This document shows positions 50,985-59,672 of a stretch of DNA of 64,000 nt, piece after piece. Position numbers and translations under genes: made by a program. This DNA comes from Ligilactobacillus animalis KCTC 3501 = DSM 20602 (GTDB taxonomy: Bacteria > Bacillota > Bacilli > Lactobacillales > Lactobacillaceae). Each line of letters begins with the position of its first letter. Positions within the stretch are counted from its first letter, which is position 1. The notes below the pieces were generated by a model. The model saw nothing but the letters and a program-made list of their open reading frames with translations. It did no database searches and was not told the DNA's origin. The DNA is taken from the NCBI RefSeq assembly GCF_001434535.1, contig NZ_AYYW01000037.1, positions 60,804-124,803 of the forward strand, written 5' to 3'.

Positions 50985-52166
50985 ATGGCTAAAAGGGAAT
51001 TAAAATTAAGCTGGTTATTATGCGGTAATTTTATCGTTTCGGTCGGTAGTAGTTTATTATGGCCGCTGACTACGATCTACATGCACAACTATCTTGGCCA
51101 AAGTTTGACTACGGCTGGGATAGTGCTCTTTATCAATTCGCTAGCGTTGATCGCTGGTAGTTATTTAGGTGGCCGGATGTATGATAAAGATCGTAAAAAT
51201 GCTCGGCGTTGGTTGTTAGGAGCGATCTTTTTATCGACGTTAGCGGTCTTTTTATTGATCTTTTTCAACGGTTGGCCGACATTTGCGATATTGTTACTTT
51301 TGGATAACTTTGGTGGGGGGATCGCGATCACGATCGAAAACTCGTTAGCCACTGGGATCAAAGAAAAAAGTTCACGCCAAGTTTTTAACATGTTGTATTT
51401 CATGCAAAATGTCGGTGTCGTGATCGGTACGTTACTTGTTGGGCTACTCGTTGAGATAAGTATCGAGTGGATCTTTATCATCAACTTTATCTTGTTTGCT
51501 TTCTTTTGGCTTGTGGTCTACCACCATTATTATGTGCCCGAAGCTGCTTTGGTCAAAGAACAGGCGACTAAAAAGGGACATGATAAGACGCCATTACGCT
51601 ATGTTTGGGTCATCGGAGCAATCTTAGTTCTTTTCTTTGCGATCGAGACCGGTTATTCACAATGGCAGAGCAACTTGTCGATCTACATGGAATCATTGGG
51701 GATCTCCGTTAAGAGTTATGGTTTCTTGTGGACGATCAATGGGATCGTGATCGTCTGTGGTCAGCCACTACTAAATAAGCTACTGGATGATATTTTAAAG
51801 ATAAAACTGATCTATAAGCTCTATTTAGGGGCAGCGATCTTTGTCCTTGGCTTTTTCACCTTATTATTTGCGACTGATTATCCTCACTTTATCCTGACGA
51901 TGGTTATCGTGACCTTGGGTGAGATCTTGACTTTCCCAACGATCCCAGCTGTTGTTGATAACTTGAGTACTTTAAGTGAAAAGGGTAAATATCAGGGCGC
52001 GGTCAGTGTTTTTGCTGCTTTAGGGCGGGCGATCGGTCCCTTAGCTGGTGGCTTGATCGTGGATAATTCATCGTACAATATGCTATTTACCGTGATGATC
52101 GCCATGATGGGGCTTGCAACGCTCTTTGTTATTGTGGTAGCTCAGTTTAATTTAGCTAAAAAATAG
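50985..52166 (+). CDS. Major facilitator superfamily transporter
   Basis: 393 residues, 12 membrane segments. The loop 2-3 MFS motif reads GSYLGGRMYDKDRKNARRWLL (G...GR..D...R). LDNFGGGIAITIENSLATG and the second-half LTFPTIPAVVDNLSTLSEKGKYQGAVSVFAALGRAIGPLAGG resemble drug or sugar-export members such as the YfkF/YttB groups. The substrate is unknown. The ATG at 50985 follows AGGGGGA. Ends before a palindromic repeat remnant. Confidence 0.83.
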   Translation: MAKRELKLSWLLCGNFIVSVGSSLLWPLTTIYMHNYLGQSLTTAGIVLFINSLALIAGSYLGGRMYDKDRKNARRWLLGAIFLSTLAVFLLIFFNGWPTFAILLLLDNFGGGIAITIENSLATGIKEKSSRQVFNMLYFMQNVGVVIGTLLVGLLVEISIEWIFIINFILFAFFWLVVYHHYYVPEAALVKEQATKKGHDKTPLRYVWVIGAILVLFFAIETGYSQWQSNLSIYMESLGISVKSYGFLWTINGIVIVCGQPLLNKLLDDILKIKLIYKLYLGAAIFVLGFFTLLFATDYPHFILTMVIVTLGEILTFPTIPAVVDNLSTLSEKGKYQGAVSVFAALGRAIGPLAGGLIVDNSSYNMLFTVMIAMMGLATLFVIVVAQFNLAKK

Positions 52167-52184
52167 GTCAAAAGATATGCCCCA

Positions 52185-52262
52185 AGTGCGAGCGTAAATA
52201 ATAGGGACCCCATTATGATTTTAAATCATAGTGGGGTCCCTATTATTTATACGACGCTGACT
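52185..52262. repeat. Degenerate palindrome-family copy, also a bidirectional terminator
   Basis: AGTGCGAGCGTAAATAATA, inner stem GGGACCCCATTATGATT with AATCATAGTGGGGTCCC, then TATTATTTATACGACGCTGACTC. The outer arms are shortened. It lies between the convergent MFS and LCP genes. Confidence 0.65.
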
Positions 52263-52268
52263 CTTATT

Positions 52269-53378
52269 TTAATTACTTTCAATGTCGATCTGAGCGGAAT
52301 CAGAAAGAGTATTCCCAGTCGAAGCTTGCTTTAAGTTGAGAGCTGAACGTAAAAGATCGGTGATCCGTTGTTTTTCTTCTGTTGTAGGTACTTCAAATGA
52401 TTCACCGTTGATCATTTGGCCTTGGCCCCGTAAGCTGTCGGTCTGCATGTCGTGAGTGGCAACGCGATATTTGCTACCTAAGATCACGAGATCATCAAAG
52501 CTCAGATCAGTCACCATTTGTTTTGAGATCGTGGAGAGGAATTTCTCATTGATCAAGTTGGTCAGATCGGCACCCTTAAATGCAACTTGTGTCAAGACTT
52601 GGCGTTGGCGCGCTTGCCGACCATAATCACCGTCAGGATCATCATAGCGCATACGTACGTAAGCTAAAGCACGTTTGCCGTCCATATGGGTCTTTTTGCC
52701 TTTTTCAAAGCTTTGCCCGTCATAGGTGAATGTTAGTAGTGGGTCGACATCAACGCCCCCAACGGCATTGATCAGTTTTTCCAAACCGCCCATATTGATC
52801 GTCGCGTAAAAGTCGATCGGGACGTTGAGATATTTTTGGACAGTCTTAACAGCTGTGGCTGAACCACCGTATTCATAGGCAGAATTTAGTTTGCTTGGGA
52901 AGTATTCTTCATAGCCCGAGACAGCTACTTCAGCGTCACGCGGCAGGCTGACCACGGTCATTTTCTTTTTCTCGGGATTCAGCACGGCCACGATCATCGT
53001 GTCAGTCCGCCCTTTGAAAGTCCGACCTAAAGCACCAGTATCAGTCCCCATCAAAAGGACCGAGATCGGGTGCCCATCTTTTAAGGTCGAATTCACATCA
53101 CGCGCTTTTTTGATATTTGAAGAATTATAGATCGAATCTGCTGCTTTTTTAGCACTGGTATATTTTTGATAAGCATAGCGCCCGCCAAAGATCAGTGCGA
53201 CCACAGTGACTAATAGTGTCCAAAAGAAACATCCCCGGCGCTTTGAACTAGGCTTTGCGTGGCGCTGTTTTCGAGCTTTGTGTGTTTTTTGATTACGATA
53301 AGTCTCACGGCGACTTGGGATCGCAGCGCTAGAGCTAGTGGAGCGGTCATCAGGGTGATTTTGATTGTTGTTTGGCAT
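52269..53378 (-). CDS. LytR-CpsA-Psr family cell-wall polymer ligase
   Basis: 369 residues. A basic, disordered cytoplasmic N-terminus (about 1-48) and one membrane helix (about 50-70) precede the extracellular LCP domain. It has the LLMGTDTGALGRTFKGRTDTMIVAVLNP block with catalytic Asp/Arg, SLPRDAEV and KLNSAYEYGG, and the late VRMRYDDPDGDYGRQARQRQ. It attaches teichoic acids or polysaccharides from lipid carriers to peptidoglycan. The ATG at 53378 follows AAAGGA. It begins 22 bases after the DUF1634 gene and may be in its operon. Confidence 0.92.
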   Translation of the reverse strand: MPNNNQNHPDDRSTSSSAAIPSRRETYRNQKTHKARKQRHAKPSSKRRGCFFWTLLVTVVALIFGGRYAYQKYTSAKKAADSIYNSSNIKKARDVNSTLKDGHPISVLLMGTDTGALGRTFKGRTDTMIVAVLNPEKKKMTVVSLPRDAEVAVSGYEEYFPSKLNSAYEYGGSATAVKTVQKYLNVPIDFYATINMGGLEKLINAVGGVDVDPLLTFTYDGQSFEKGKKTHMDGKRALAYVRMRYDDPDGDYGRQARQRQVLTQVAFKGADLTNLINEKFLSTISKQMVTDLSFDDLVILGSKYRVATHDMQTDSLRGQGQMINGESFEVPTTEEKQRITDLLRSALNLKQASTGNTLSDSAQIDIESN

Positions 53379-53400
53379 AAAATTAGTCCTTTCTTTAAAA

Positions 53401-53772
53401 TCAGTGGTGGCCTACGATAACGCTAATGATCAAGATCAACAAGACCAAACTGGTTATTTTGACGTAAAGCATATCTTTTTCTTGGTAAAAGGCATAGATA
53501 GAGATCACAACGCGTAAGACCGGGGTCAAGATCAAAAGATAGATCCCAGCCATCATATAAGCGTACGCCTTAAAGCTAATGAGTCCCTGCCAGATCGCAG
53601 GTAGAGTAGTTGGAAAGCTCGTGGCCGGATAACCACTGTTGCCTGTGATCAAAAACATAGCAAAGCCTAAGATCATTACGGCAGCTGAGAATAAGACACC
53701 GATCCGCATTATTTTACCGATCACGAGCTCGACTTCTAACATTTCTTTGCGTGTAGAGTTATTTTTTGACAT
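53401..53772 (-). CDS. DUF1634 membrane protein
   Basis: 123 residues, three membrane segments. An acidic N-terminus (EMLEVELVIGKIMRIGVLFSAAVMILG) is the DUF1634 pattern. It is encoded right after a TauE/SafE permease gene (1-base gap), the usual pairing for this family, and probably an accessory subunit. The start is ATG 53772; an earlier in-frame ATG lies inside the permease gene. Confidence 0.8.
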   Translation of the reverse strand: MSKNNSTRKEMLEVELVIGKIMRIGVLFSAAVMILGFAMFLITGNSGYPATSFPTTLPAIWQGLISFKAYAYMMAGIYLLILTPVLRVVISIYAFYQEKDMLYVKITSLVLLILIISVIVGHH

Positions 53773-53773
53773 T

Positions 53774-54619
53774 TTAGATCGCCACCCCAAATCCTTTAAG
53801 AATCATTTGTAATCCTAAGTAAAGTAGGATCGGGATAAAGATCAAGCGAATGATCTTTGAAGGTAAGACCTGCATGATCCGGGTCCCAATCGTTGAACCG
53901 CCTAAGATCCCTAAGGCTAAGGGAACTGCTAGATCAGGTCTGATCGAACCGTTAAAGAAGTAGACCGTTGCACTAGCTGCAGCCGTAACGCCCATCATTA
54001 AATTACTGGTAGCACTTGAAGGTTTGAGTGGCATTTTCATCGCCCCGTCCATTGCCATGACTTTAAAGGCACCCGAACCGATCCCAAGCATCCCAGACGC
54101 TAGCCCTGCTCCCAGCATGATCAAGAAACCACCGGGAACATTTTCCACTTGATAATCGACCTGCTGTTTGGTGTTTTTGTCATAATAAGAGCTATTAAGA
54201 TTGAATTTTTCGGCCCATTTATCAGCGGTGACGTGTTGTAAGACTTCTTGGCCACTGCGCATTTTACGGTACATGTTCCAGCTGGAAAAGACCAACAGAC
54301 TACCAAAGAGAATATATAAGATCATCGGATCAAAGGCCCCGGTCAATAGGGCTCCGATGATCGCCCCGATCGTAGTTGCGATCTCAAGAAACATCGCGAC
54401 CCGTAAATTCAACACATCATCTTTTAGAAAAGCGATCGTTGATCCGGAACTGGTCGCGATAACAGCGATGATACTAGCTCCGATCGCATATTTGATATCA
54501 AGACCCATAGCGAGAGTGACGATCGGGGTAACGATCATCCCACCACCGATCCCGAGAATAGATCCCATGATGCCGGCAAAGATACCGACACCGAGCATAA
54601 GTAGTGCTGTATGCAGCAT
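53774..54619 (-). CDS. TauE/SafE-family permease
   Basis: 281 residues, seven or eight membrane segments in two repeats, each with the family glycine block: GSILGIGGGMIVTPIVTLAMG near the start and LASGMLGIGSGAFKVMAMDG in the second half. Members export sulfite, sulfonates or organosulfur anions; the substrate here is unknown. The ATG at 54619 follows AAGGGGTAG. A TTGCTA-16-TATTTT promoter is possible upstream on the minus strand. Confidence 0.87.
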   Translation of the reverse strand: MLHTALLMLGVGIFAGIMGSILGIGGGMIVTPIVTLAMGLDIKYAIGASIIAVIATSSGSTIAFLKDDVLNLRVAMFLEIATTIGAIIGALLTGAFDPMILYILFGSLLVFSSWNMYRKMRSGQEVLQHVTADKWAEKFNLNSSYYDKNTKQQVDYQVENVPGGFLIMLGAGLASGMLGIGSGAFKVMAMDGAMKMPLKPSSATSNLMMGVTAAASATVYFFNGSIRPDLAVPLALGILGGSTIGTRIMQVLPSKIIRLIFIPILLYLGLQMILKGFGVAI

Positions 54620-54838
54620 ATTAAGACTACCCCTTTATCTATTTAAAATACTAAACATATTAATTTTAGCAAATTATCACAGTATAAATTTTAATAATTT
54701 ATTAAAGTATGTTCGTGAATCATTATAACAAGGGTCAGGCGCTACTTAAAGCGATTTAAAGGTTTAAGCTTATTAGACCCACTAAAAGAAATTACGTTAT
54801 AATGGTAAAAACGAGTAACGAAAGGATGCAAAAAAATT

Positions 54839-55645
54839 ATGGTTTATTGTCAACGCTGTGGTCGTGAGATCGATGAAGCGCGCATGCATTGCCCTTATTG
54901 CGGTGTCTTACAAGAACGTGAGCTGGAAGGTGAGAAAAAACCTTGTCGCAAGTGTAACGAAAAGATCCCCGTCAATGCTAACTATTGTCCTTATTGTGGG
55001 CATGATCAAGCGATCTTTGAGTACCGTGAGACGCCAAGAGAAGCTGAGGAAAAAGAGGTTGAGACCACGCCTGAGCCTAAGCTTGAAAAAGATGCACAGA
55101 GTCTAGCCGAATTAGTTGATCAGATCAGAGCAGAAAATGAGAAATATCTAGCTAAAAGACAAGCTGAAGCCAAAGAAGCTCAAGAAAAACGGACTTTTGG
55201 AAAAAATGAGAATCCCGAGCCTAACTTGATCGCTTCTACTAAATTGATGTTACGTGACACGTTCAGGACTGATAAACGGATGGGACGAGCAGACTTTTGG
55301 TGGGGGTATTTAGGGATCACGATGTTGACGGTCTTGTTGACGTTCCCACTTGCGCTTATTGTCCAAATTTGGCAGTCGGTGGCGCCAGATTCTGCGATGA
55401 TGGCAATGGAGATCATGGTTTATTTTTTGATGTGTTTTTATATTTTAGAAATGGTTACTGGGTTGATCCGGCGTTTTCGAGATGCTGAGATCCCCGTGCT
55501 CTATGTTGTTTTAGCTTTAACAGTCGTCGGTGAGATCATTTGCTTATTTTTAGCAACGCGCCCGCAAAAAGTGACGAATTTGGATTACACCTTTGAAGCG
55601 CGGAGCAAAAAGCGACAAAATGATCAAAATAAACCGGGTAGATGA
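54839..55645 (+). CDS. Zinc-ribbon plus DUF805 membrane protein
   Basis: 268 residues. Two N-terminal zinc ribbons (CQRC...CPYC at 4-21 and CRKC...CPYC at 36-53), a charged coiled-coil-like linker (60-115) and a C-terminal DUF805 domain with three or four membrane segments (GRADFWWGYLGITM; GLIRRFRDAEIP). Zinc ribbons fused to DUF805 are common in lactobacilli but without assigned function. A TATAAT lies near 54800. The ATG at 54839 follows AAAGGATG at long spacing. Confidence 0.78.
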   Translation: MVYCQRCGREIDEARMHCPYCGVLQERELEGEKKPCRKCNEKIPVNANYCPYCGHDQAIFEYRETPREAEEKEVETTPEPKLEKDAQSLAELVDQIRAENEKYLAKRQAEAKEAQEKRTFGKNENPEPNLIASTKLMLRDTFRTDKRMGRADFWWGYLGITMLTVLLTFPLALIVQIWQSVAPDSAMMAMEIMVYFLMCFYILEMVTGLIRRFRDAEIPVLYVVLALTVVGEIICLFLATRPQKVTNLDYTFEARSKKRQNDQNKPGR

Positions 55646-55709
55646 TGGCAATTAAAGTGCGGCAAGCGTATAATTTAGATAATGAATGTCGCCAAACGAG
55701 GTGGGTGCG

Positions 55710-56213
55710 ATGTTAGAGACAAGGCGCCTTTTGTTGAGGACCTTTGATCCACTAGATGCAGCTGATGTTTTAGAATACACTAGTCAAAAGCAGGTGGCTA
55801 AAGATGCAGGCTTTATGCCGTGTGAGACTTTGATGCAGGCGCTATTTTTTGGGAAGATGTTACAAAGTAAAAAGCATTTTGTGATCGAACTCAAAGAACA
55901 GCAAAAAGTCATTGGCAATATCGGTCTCTATGAAGTTCCCGCCCACCAAGCTGGACTTGTCTTTGAAGTAGGCTATGTGCTAAATCAAAACTATTGGCAC
56001 AAGGGCTATATGACCGAAGCGCTTAAGGCACTTAGCTATTTCGCTCAAAGCAAAGGAGCGGTCGGTCTAGAAGCACGAGTTGCTAAGCGAAATCAGGCCT
56101 CGATCAAATTACTTGAGCGCTGTGGCTTTGAAGTCATCGAAAGATACGTTGTCAACGAGTGGTTCGTTATCCAAGAAAATTGTTCACAATTGCTATTTTA
56201 TAAACAGCTATAG
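55710..56213 (+). CDS. GNAT acetyltransferase, RimJ/RimL-like
   Basis: 167 residues. LETRRLLLRTFDPLDAADV is the N-terminal pattern of this group; GNIGLYEV, VFEVGYVLNQNYWHKGYMTEAL (acetyl-CoA loop) and VAKRNQASIKLLERCGFEVI complete the fold. It transfers acetyl from acetyl-CoA to an amine, possibly a protein N-terminus. ATG 55710 follows GAGGTGG; a start 24 bases earlier lacks a site. The Rrf2 gene follows after 11 bases. Confidence 0.87.
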   Translation: MLETRRLLLRTFDPLDAADVLEYTSQKQVAKDAGFMPCETLMQALFFGKMLQSKKHFVIELKEQQKVIGNIGLYEVPAHQAGLVFEVGYVLNQNYWHKGYMTEALKALSYFAQSKGAVGLEARVAKRNQASIKLLERCGFEVIERYVVNEWFVIQENCSQLLFYKQL

Positions 56214-56224
56214 GGGGTGAAAGT

Positions 56225-56755
56225 ATGCAGTTAAAGCGAGGGTTTGAACAATCAGTTTGTATTTTAGCGTTGCTAGCGACGCAAGAACAAGATATTCCCT
56301 TATCCTCAACTGTGATCAACGCCCGACTCAAAGGCTCACAGACCTATCTGCGTAAATTAATGCGCAAGTTGGTCGTTGGGGGCTTAGTGACGTCTGCTTC
56401 CGGCAATAATGGTGGTTTTAGATTAGCTCGTGATCCAGCTGAGATCGACTTAGCCCAGATCGTTGAAGTAGTCGAAGGGCCACTGGAATCTTATCCAAGC
56501 ACTGACCTATTCAATGCAGTTTTTTCGGATTTTAAACCTTTGGCTAAGGAGGGCAGTAGTGCGATCCAACGGGCTTTTGCCACAGCGGATGCGCTTTGGA
56601 TAAAGCAATTATCCCAAGTCACGATCTATCAATTGCTATGTGAGACTTTTAACACCAAGATAATTCCCCGGATCGATTGGAATCATTTGGGTGGGGGCGA
56701 CCCCGACCAGATCGAAGCCTTGATCAAGAAGATAAAAAATAGTTTGAAATTATAA
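56225..56755 (+). CDS. Rrf2-family transcriptional regulator
   Basis: 176 residues. The winged helix has SSTVINARLKGSQTYLRKLMRKLVVGGLVTSASGNNGGFRLAR, the Rrf2 signature with the GxxGGxxLAR wing. The three cysteines that hold an iron-sulphur cluster in IscR/NsrR are absent, so it is the cluster-free YwnA/CymR-like type. The long C-terminal part has no recognised domain. The ATG at 56225 follows GGGGGTG. It lies upstream of the acetoin genes but is separated from them by a terminator. Confidence 0.83.
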   Translation: MQLKRGFEQSVCILALLATQEQDIPLSSTVINARLKGSQTYLRKLMRKLVVGGLVTSASGNNGGFRLARDPAEIDLAQIVEVVEGPLESYPSTDLFNAVFSDFKPLAKEGSSAIQRAFATADALWIKQLSQVTIYQLLCETFNTKIIPRIDWNHLGGGDPDQIEALIKKIKNSLKL

Positions 56756-56756
56756 G

Positions 56757-56835
56757 CTAAACGCGTACGGAAGATCCCGGCGCGTTTTTTGTTTAGCTGT
56801 AAATGAGGCATACGCTTTGGCTTGCACTCTACTTG
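56757..56835 (+). terminator. Terminator of the GNAT-Rrf2 unit, with a remnant of the palindrome family
   Basis: AGCTAAACGCG and CGCGTTTTTTGTTTAGCT form nested stems (56757-56803) with an internal U-run. The following GGCATACGCTTTGGCTTGCACTCTA resembles the reverse end of the intergenic palindromes (GGCATTTCCCACTTTGCC, then TTACACTCTA). Confidence 0.6.
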
Positions 56836-56861
56836 AAAATAAATTGTGTTATGTATATAGT
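56833..56861 (+). promoter_or_regulatory. Promoter of alsSD
   Basis: TTGAAA (56833-56838), a 17-base spacer, TATAGT (56856-56861). Confidence 0.6.
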
Positions 56862-56875
56862 TATAACTAGAAGTA

Positions 56876-56889
56876 AGAAAACGTTTAAA
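56876..56889 (+). promoter_or_regulatory. cre-like site before alsS
   Basis: AGAAAACGTTTAAA matches 11-12 of 14 positions of TGWAANCGNTNWCA and has the AAACGTTT core. It lies just after the promoter. Confidence 0.45.
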
Positions 56890-56910
56890 ATTGAGTAGGG
56901 GGAATTAAGT

Positions 56911-58590
56911 GTGTCGGAAAAAGAATATTACGGCGCGGATGCGATCGTTGATAGCTTGATCAACCATGATGTTAAATTTGTTTTTGGGATCCCGGGAGCT
57001 AAGATCGACCGGGTTTTTGAATTGCTTGAACATCCTAAAGATCCACGTACGCCAAAGTTTGTTTTGACGCGTCATGAACAAAATGCGGCTTTCATGGCTG
57101 CTGGTGTAGGGCGGATCACAGGGAAACCTGGGGTCGTGATCGCAACGTCAGGTCCGGGTGCTTCTAACTTAGCAACTGGTCTGGTAACTGCCACAGCGGA
57201 AGGAGATCCTGTTTTAGCGATCGCGGGGCAAGTACAACGGACTGACCTCTTGCGTTTGACGCACCAAAGCATGAAAAATGCAGCTTTGTTTGAACCGATC
57301 ACAAAATACAGTGCAGAAGTTCAAGAACCGGAAAATGTTTCCGAAGTGATCGCTAATGCTTATCAAGAAGCTGAAGCCTCTAAACAAGGTGCAAGTTTTG
57401 TCTCAGTACCACAAGACGTGACAGATGGTAAGGTCAAGACCAGTGTGATCGAACCACTTGAAGCACCTAAATTGGGACCAGCTAGTCCGATCGAATCGAC
57501 TTTGCTTTCCCAACGTATCAAAGCAGCCAAGCTACCAGTTCTCTTGTTAGGGATGCGGGCTTCTGATCCTGAAACAACGGATGCAATCCGCCGTTTGATC
57601 GCTGCGACACATTTACCAGTAGTTGAGACCTTCCAAGGTGCAGGGATCATCCCACGTGAATTGGAAGATGATTTCTTTGGCCGGGTCGGTTTATTTAGAA
57701 ATCAACCTGGGGATCAATTGCTCAAGAAAAGTGACCTTGTGATCGCGATCGGTTATGATCCGATCGAATACGAGCCACGCAATTGGAACTCTGATCGTAG
57801 TGCCAACATCGTAGTTATCGACTCGATGCGAGCTGAGATCGACAAGAATTATCAACCAGAACGTGAATTAGTTGGTGACATTTCGCAAACATTAGATTTC
57901 TTGTTGCCGTACATGAAGGGCTACTCGGTCCCAGAAGAATCAAAGGCTTACTTAGATTCATTGCGTAAGACTTTGGAAAAACGTGACGTTCCGCCTGAAG
58001 TGACCAAAGATCAAGTTCAAAGTCATCCATTGAGCATCATCCAAGCTTTACAAGATCGGGTCACAGATGAAATGACCGTGACAGTTGACGTTGGTAGTTT
58101 CTATATTTGGATGGCCCGTCACTTTAGAAGTTATGAACCACGCCACTTGCTCTTTAGTAACGGGATGCAAACATTAGGGGTCGCTTTACCGTGGGCGATC
58201 TCCGCGGCTTTGGTCCGTCCGAATACCAAAGTGGTCTCGGTTTCAGGGGACGGTGGTTTCTTGTTCTCATCCCAAGACTTGGAAACGGCAGTCCGGTTGA
58301 ATTTAAATATCGTGCACATTATTTGGAATGACGGTAACTACGATATGGTCAAATTCCAAGAAGAGATGAAATATGGTAAGTCGGCCGCTGTTAAATTTGG
58401 CCCCGTCGATTTCGTGAAATATGCAGAAAGCTTTGGCGCTAAAGGTTATCGCGTCAATAAAGCTTCTGAATTAGAAGAAGTATTAGATAAGGCCTTCAAA
58501 GAAAAGGGACCAACGATCGTGGATGTACCGGTCGATTACAGTTTCAACCAAGAATTAGGTAAGACGATCTTGGAAGACCAATTACACTGA
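56911..58590 (+). CDS. alsS: Catabolic acetolactate synthase
   Basis: 559 residues, thiamine-diphosphate enzyme that condenses two pyruvates to 2-acetolactate. The catalytic Glu is in [12 protein letters not shown]; the ThDP/Mg motif is [29 protein letters not shown]. It lacks the separate small subunit and FAD-type length of the biosynthetic enzyme, matching AlsS. The start is GTG 56911 with AGGGGGA upstream. alsD follows after 16 bases. Together they give acetoin and relieve pyruvate or acid stress. Confidence 0.95.
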   Translation: MSEKEYYGADAIVDSLINHDVKFVFGIPGAKIDRVFELLEHPKDPRTPKFVLTRHEQNAAFMAAGVGRITGKPGVVIATSGPGASNLATGLVTATAEGDPVLAIAGQVQRTDLLRLTHQSMKNAALFEPITKYSAEVQEPENVSEVIANAYQEAEASKQGASFVSVPQDVTDGKVKTSVIEPLEAPKLGPASPIESTLLSQRIKAAKLPVLLLGMRASDPETTDAIRRLIAATHLPVVETFQGAGIIPRELEDDFFGRVGLFRNQPGDQLLKKSDLVIAIGYDPIEYEPRNWNSDRSANIVVIDSMRAEIDKNYQPERELVGDISQTLDFLLPYMKGYSVPEESKAYLDSLRKTLEKRDVPPEVTKDQVQSHPLSIIQALQDRVTDEMTVTVDVGSFYIWMARHFRSYEPRHLLFSNGMQTLGVALPWAISAALVRPNTKVVSVSGDGGFLFSSQDLETAVRLNLNIVHIIWNDGNYDMVKFQEEMKYGKSAAVKFGPVDFVKYAESFGAKGYRVNKASELEEVLDKAFKEKGPTIVDVPVDYSFNQELGKTILEDQLH

Positions 58591-58606
58591 TCGAGGTAGA
58601 GGATAT

Positions 58607-59329
58607 ATGGAAAAATATGAAAGTCGTGTCTATCAACATGGGACTTTAGGGATGTTAGTTCCCGGTCTGTTTGAAGGCACATTGACGGTAGCTGACCTGT
58701 TAGAGCATGGCGATTTTGGGATCGGGACTGCCAGTGGGCTGGATGGTGAAATGGTCTTGTTAGATCACACACCTTATTTGGTCCAAAGCACAGGTGAGGT
58801 CCGGATCTTAAAGCCCGAGGAAAAAGTGCCTTTTGCTACGGTCCACTTTGATCAAGCCAAAGATACGTTTACAGTTAGAGCTTTGACGCAAAAGCAGCTA
58901 GGTGAGCAGATCTTGGCTAATTATCCGTACAAAAATCTGTTCTTTGCAGTTAAGATCACGGGGCGCTTTAACAAAGTTAAGACACGTGCGGTCGAAAAGC
59001 AAACCCGGCCCTATAAGACCTTGACGCAGGTAGCGGATGAACAGGCTTTGTTTGATGCTGAAGCGATCACGGGTACGGTCATTGGTTATTTTGCACCAGA
59101 AATGTTTCAAGGGATGGCAGCAGCCGGCTATCACTTGCATTTCTTAGCCGATGATAAGTCAATGGGGGGCCACTTACTTGATTTTGAGATCGAGCAAGCT
59201 ACGGTCCAATTGCAGCCGTTTGCTACGATCGAGCAACATTTCCCAGTGGCAGATCAAGAATTTTTAGCAAAAGACTTGGCGATCGCTGATCTACATGCTC
59301 AGATCGAGCAAGCGGAGGGACAAAATTAA
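58607..59329 (+). CDS. alsD: Alpha-acetolactate decarboxylase
   Basis: 240 residues. The zinc ligands are in the block YHLHFLADDKSMGGHLLDF (three His), and the catalytic Glu/Arg in the N-terminal GLFEGTLTVADLLEHGDFGIGT region and later. It converts 2-acetolactate to acetoin. The ATG at 58607 follows GAGGTAGAGGA. Second gene of the alsSD operon; no butanediol dehydrogenase gene is near. Confidence 0.95.
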   Translation: MEKYESRVYQHGTLGMLVPGLFEGTLTVADLLEHGDFGIGTASGLDGEMVLLDHTPYLVQSTGEVRILKPEEKVPFATVHFDQAKDTFTVRALTQKQLGEQILANYPYKNLFFAVKITGRFNKVKTRAVEKQTRPYKTLTQVADEQALFDAEAITGTVIGYFAPEMFQGMAAAGYHLHFLADDKSMGGHLLDFEIEQATVQLQPFATIEQHFPVADQEFLAKDLAIADLHAQIEQAEGQN

Positions 59330-59338
59330 AGATATGTC

Positions 59339-59367
59339 TTGCAATTAGATCGCATCCAAGTTAAAAT
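59339..59367 (+). promoter_or_regulatory. Promoter of the lysine-riboswitch leader
   Basis: TTGCAA (59339-59344), a 17-base spacer, TAAAAT (59362-59367). Confidence 0.55.
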
Positions 59368-59379
59368 TGGAAGTTGAAA

Positions 59380-59560
59380 ACGTCGAAGAAGAGGTCGCAA
59401 AAACCATCAGTAGCTAGGTGGAGTTGATAAAGCAACGCTGAAACCTAGTGAAAGGGGAATTTGCCGAAGCTGGGCAAACTTTATTTTGTCTAGGCTGGGG
59501 CCCGGTTTAAGAGATCGGGAACTGTCGTAGTTGTAACTACGGAGCGCTATCGAGATGAGT
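59380..59560 (+). ncRNA. Lysine riboswitch (L-box) aptamer
   Basis: Conserved L-box elements appear in order: AAGAGGTCGC (P1/P2 start), CAGTAG, GTGAAAGGGGAATTTGCCG with CCGAAGC (P3/J3-4), the P4 hairpin GCCCGG..., the P5 hairpin GTAGTTGTAACTAC and GGAGCGCTATCG closing P1. The order and spacing match the Bacillus lysC leader from memory. With lysine bound it should favour the terminator that follows, so import falls when lysine is plentiful. The gene downstream is lysP, which supports the call. Confidence 0.88.
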
Positions 59561-59595
59561 GGCAGTTTGCTACAAGAATGAATTGATAGATGATC

Positions 59596-59631
59596 AAAGC
59601 GCACTTTCGATGTCTCGGAGGTGCGCTTTTT
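59596..59631 (+). terminator. Riboswitch-controlled terminator before lysP
   Basis: AAAGCGCAC pairs with GTGCGCTTT around 16 bases, followed by TTT. The antiterminator partner is probably within 59557-59600. Confidence 0.8.
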
Positions 59632-59672
59632 ATATGCTTGCACGACTTCTCTAAAAAATAGGAGGAATTTTC

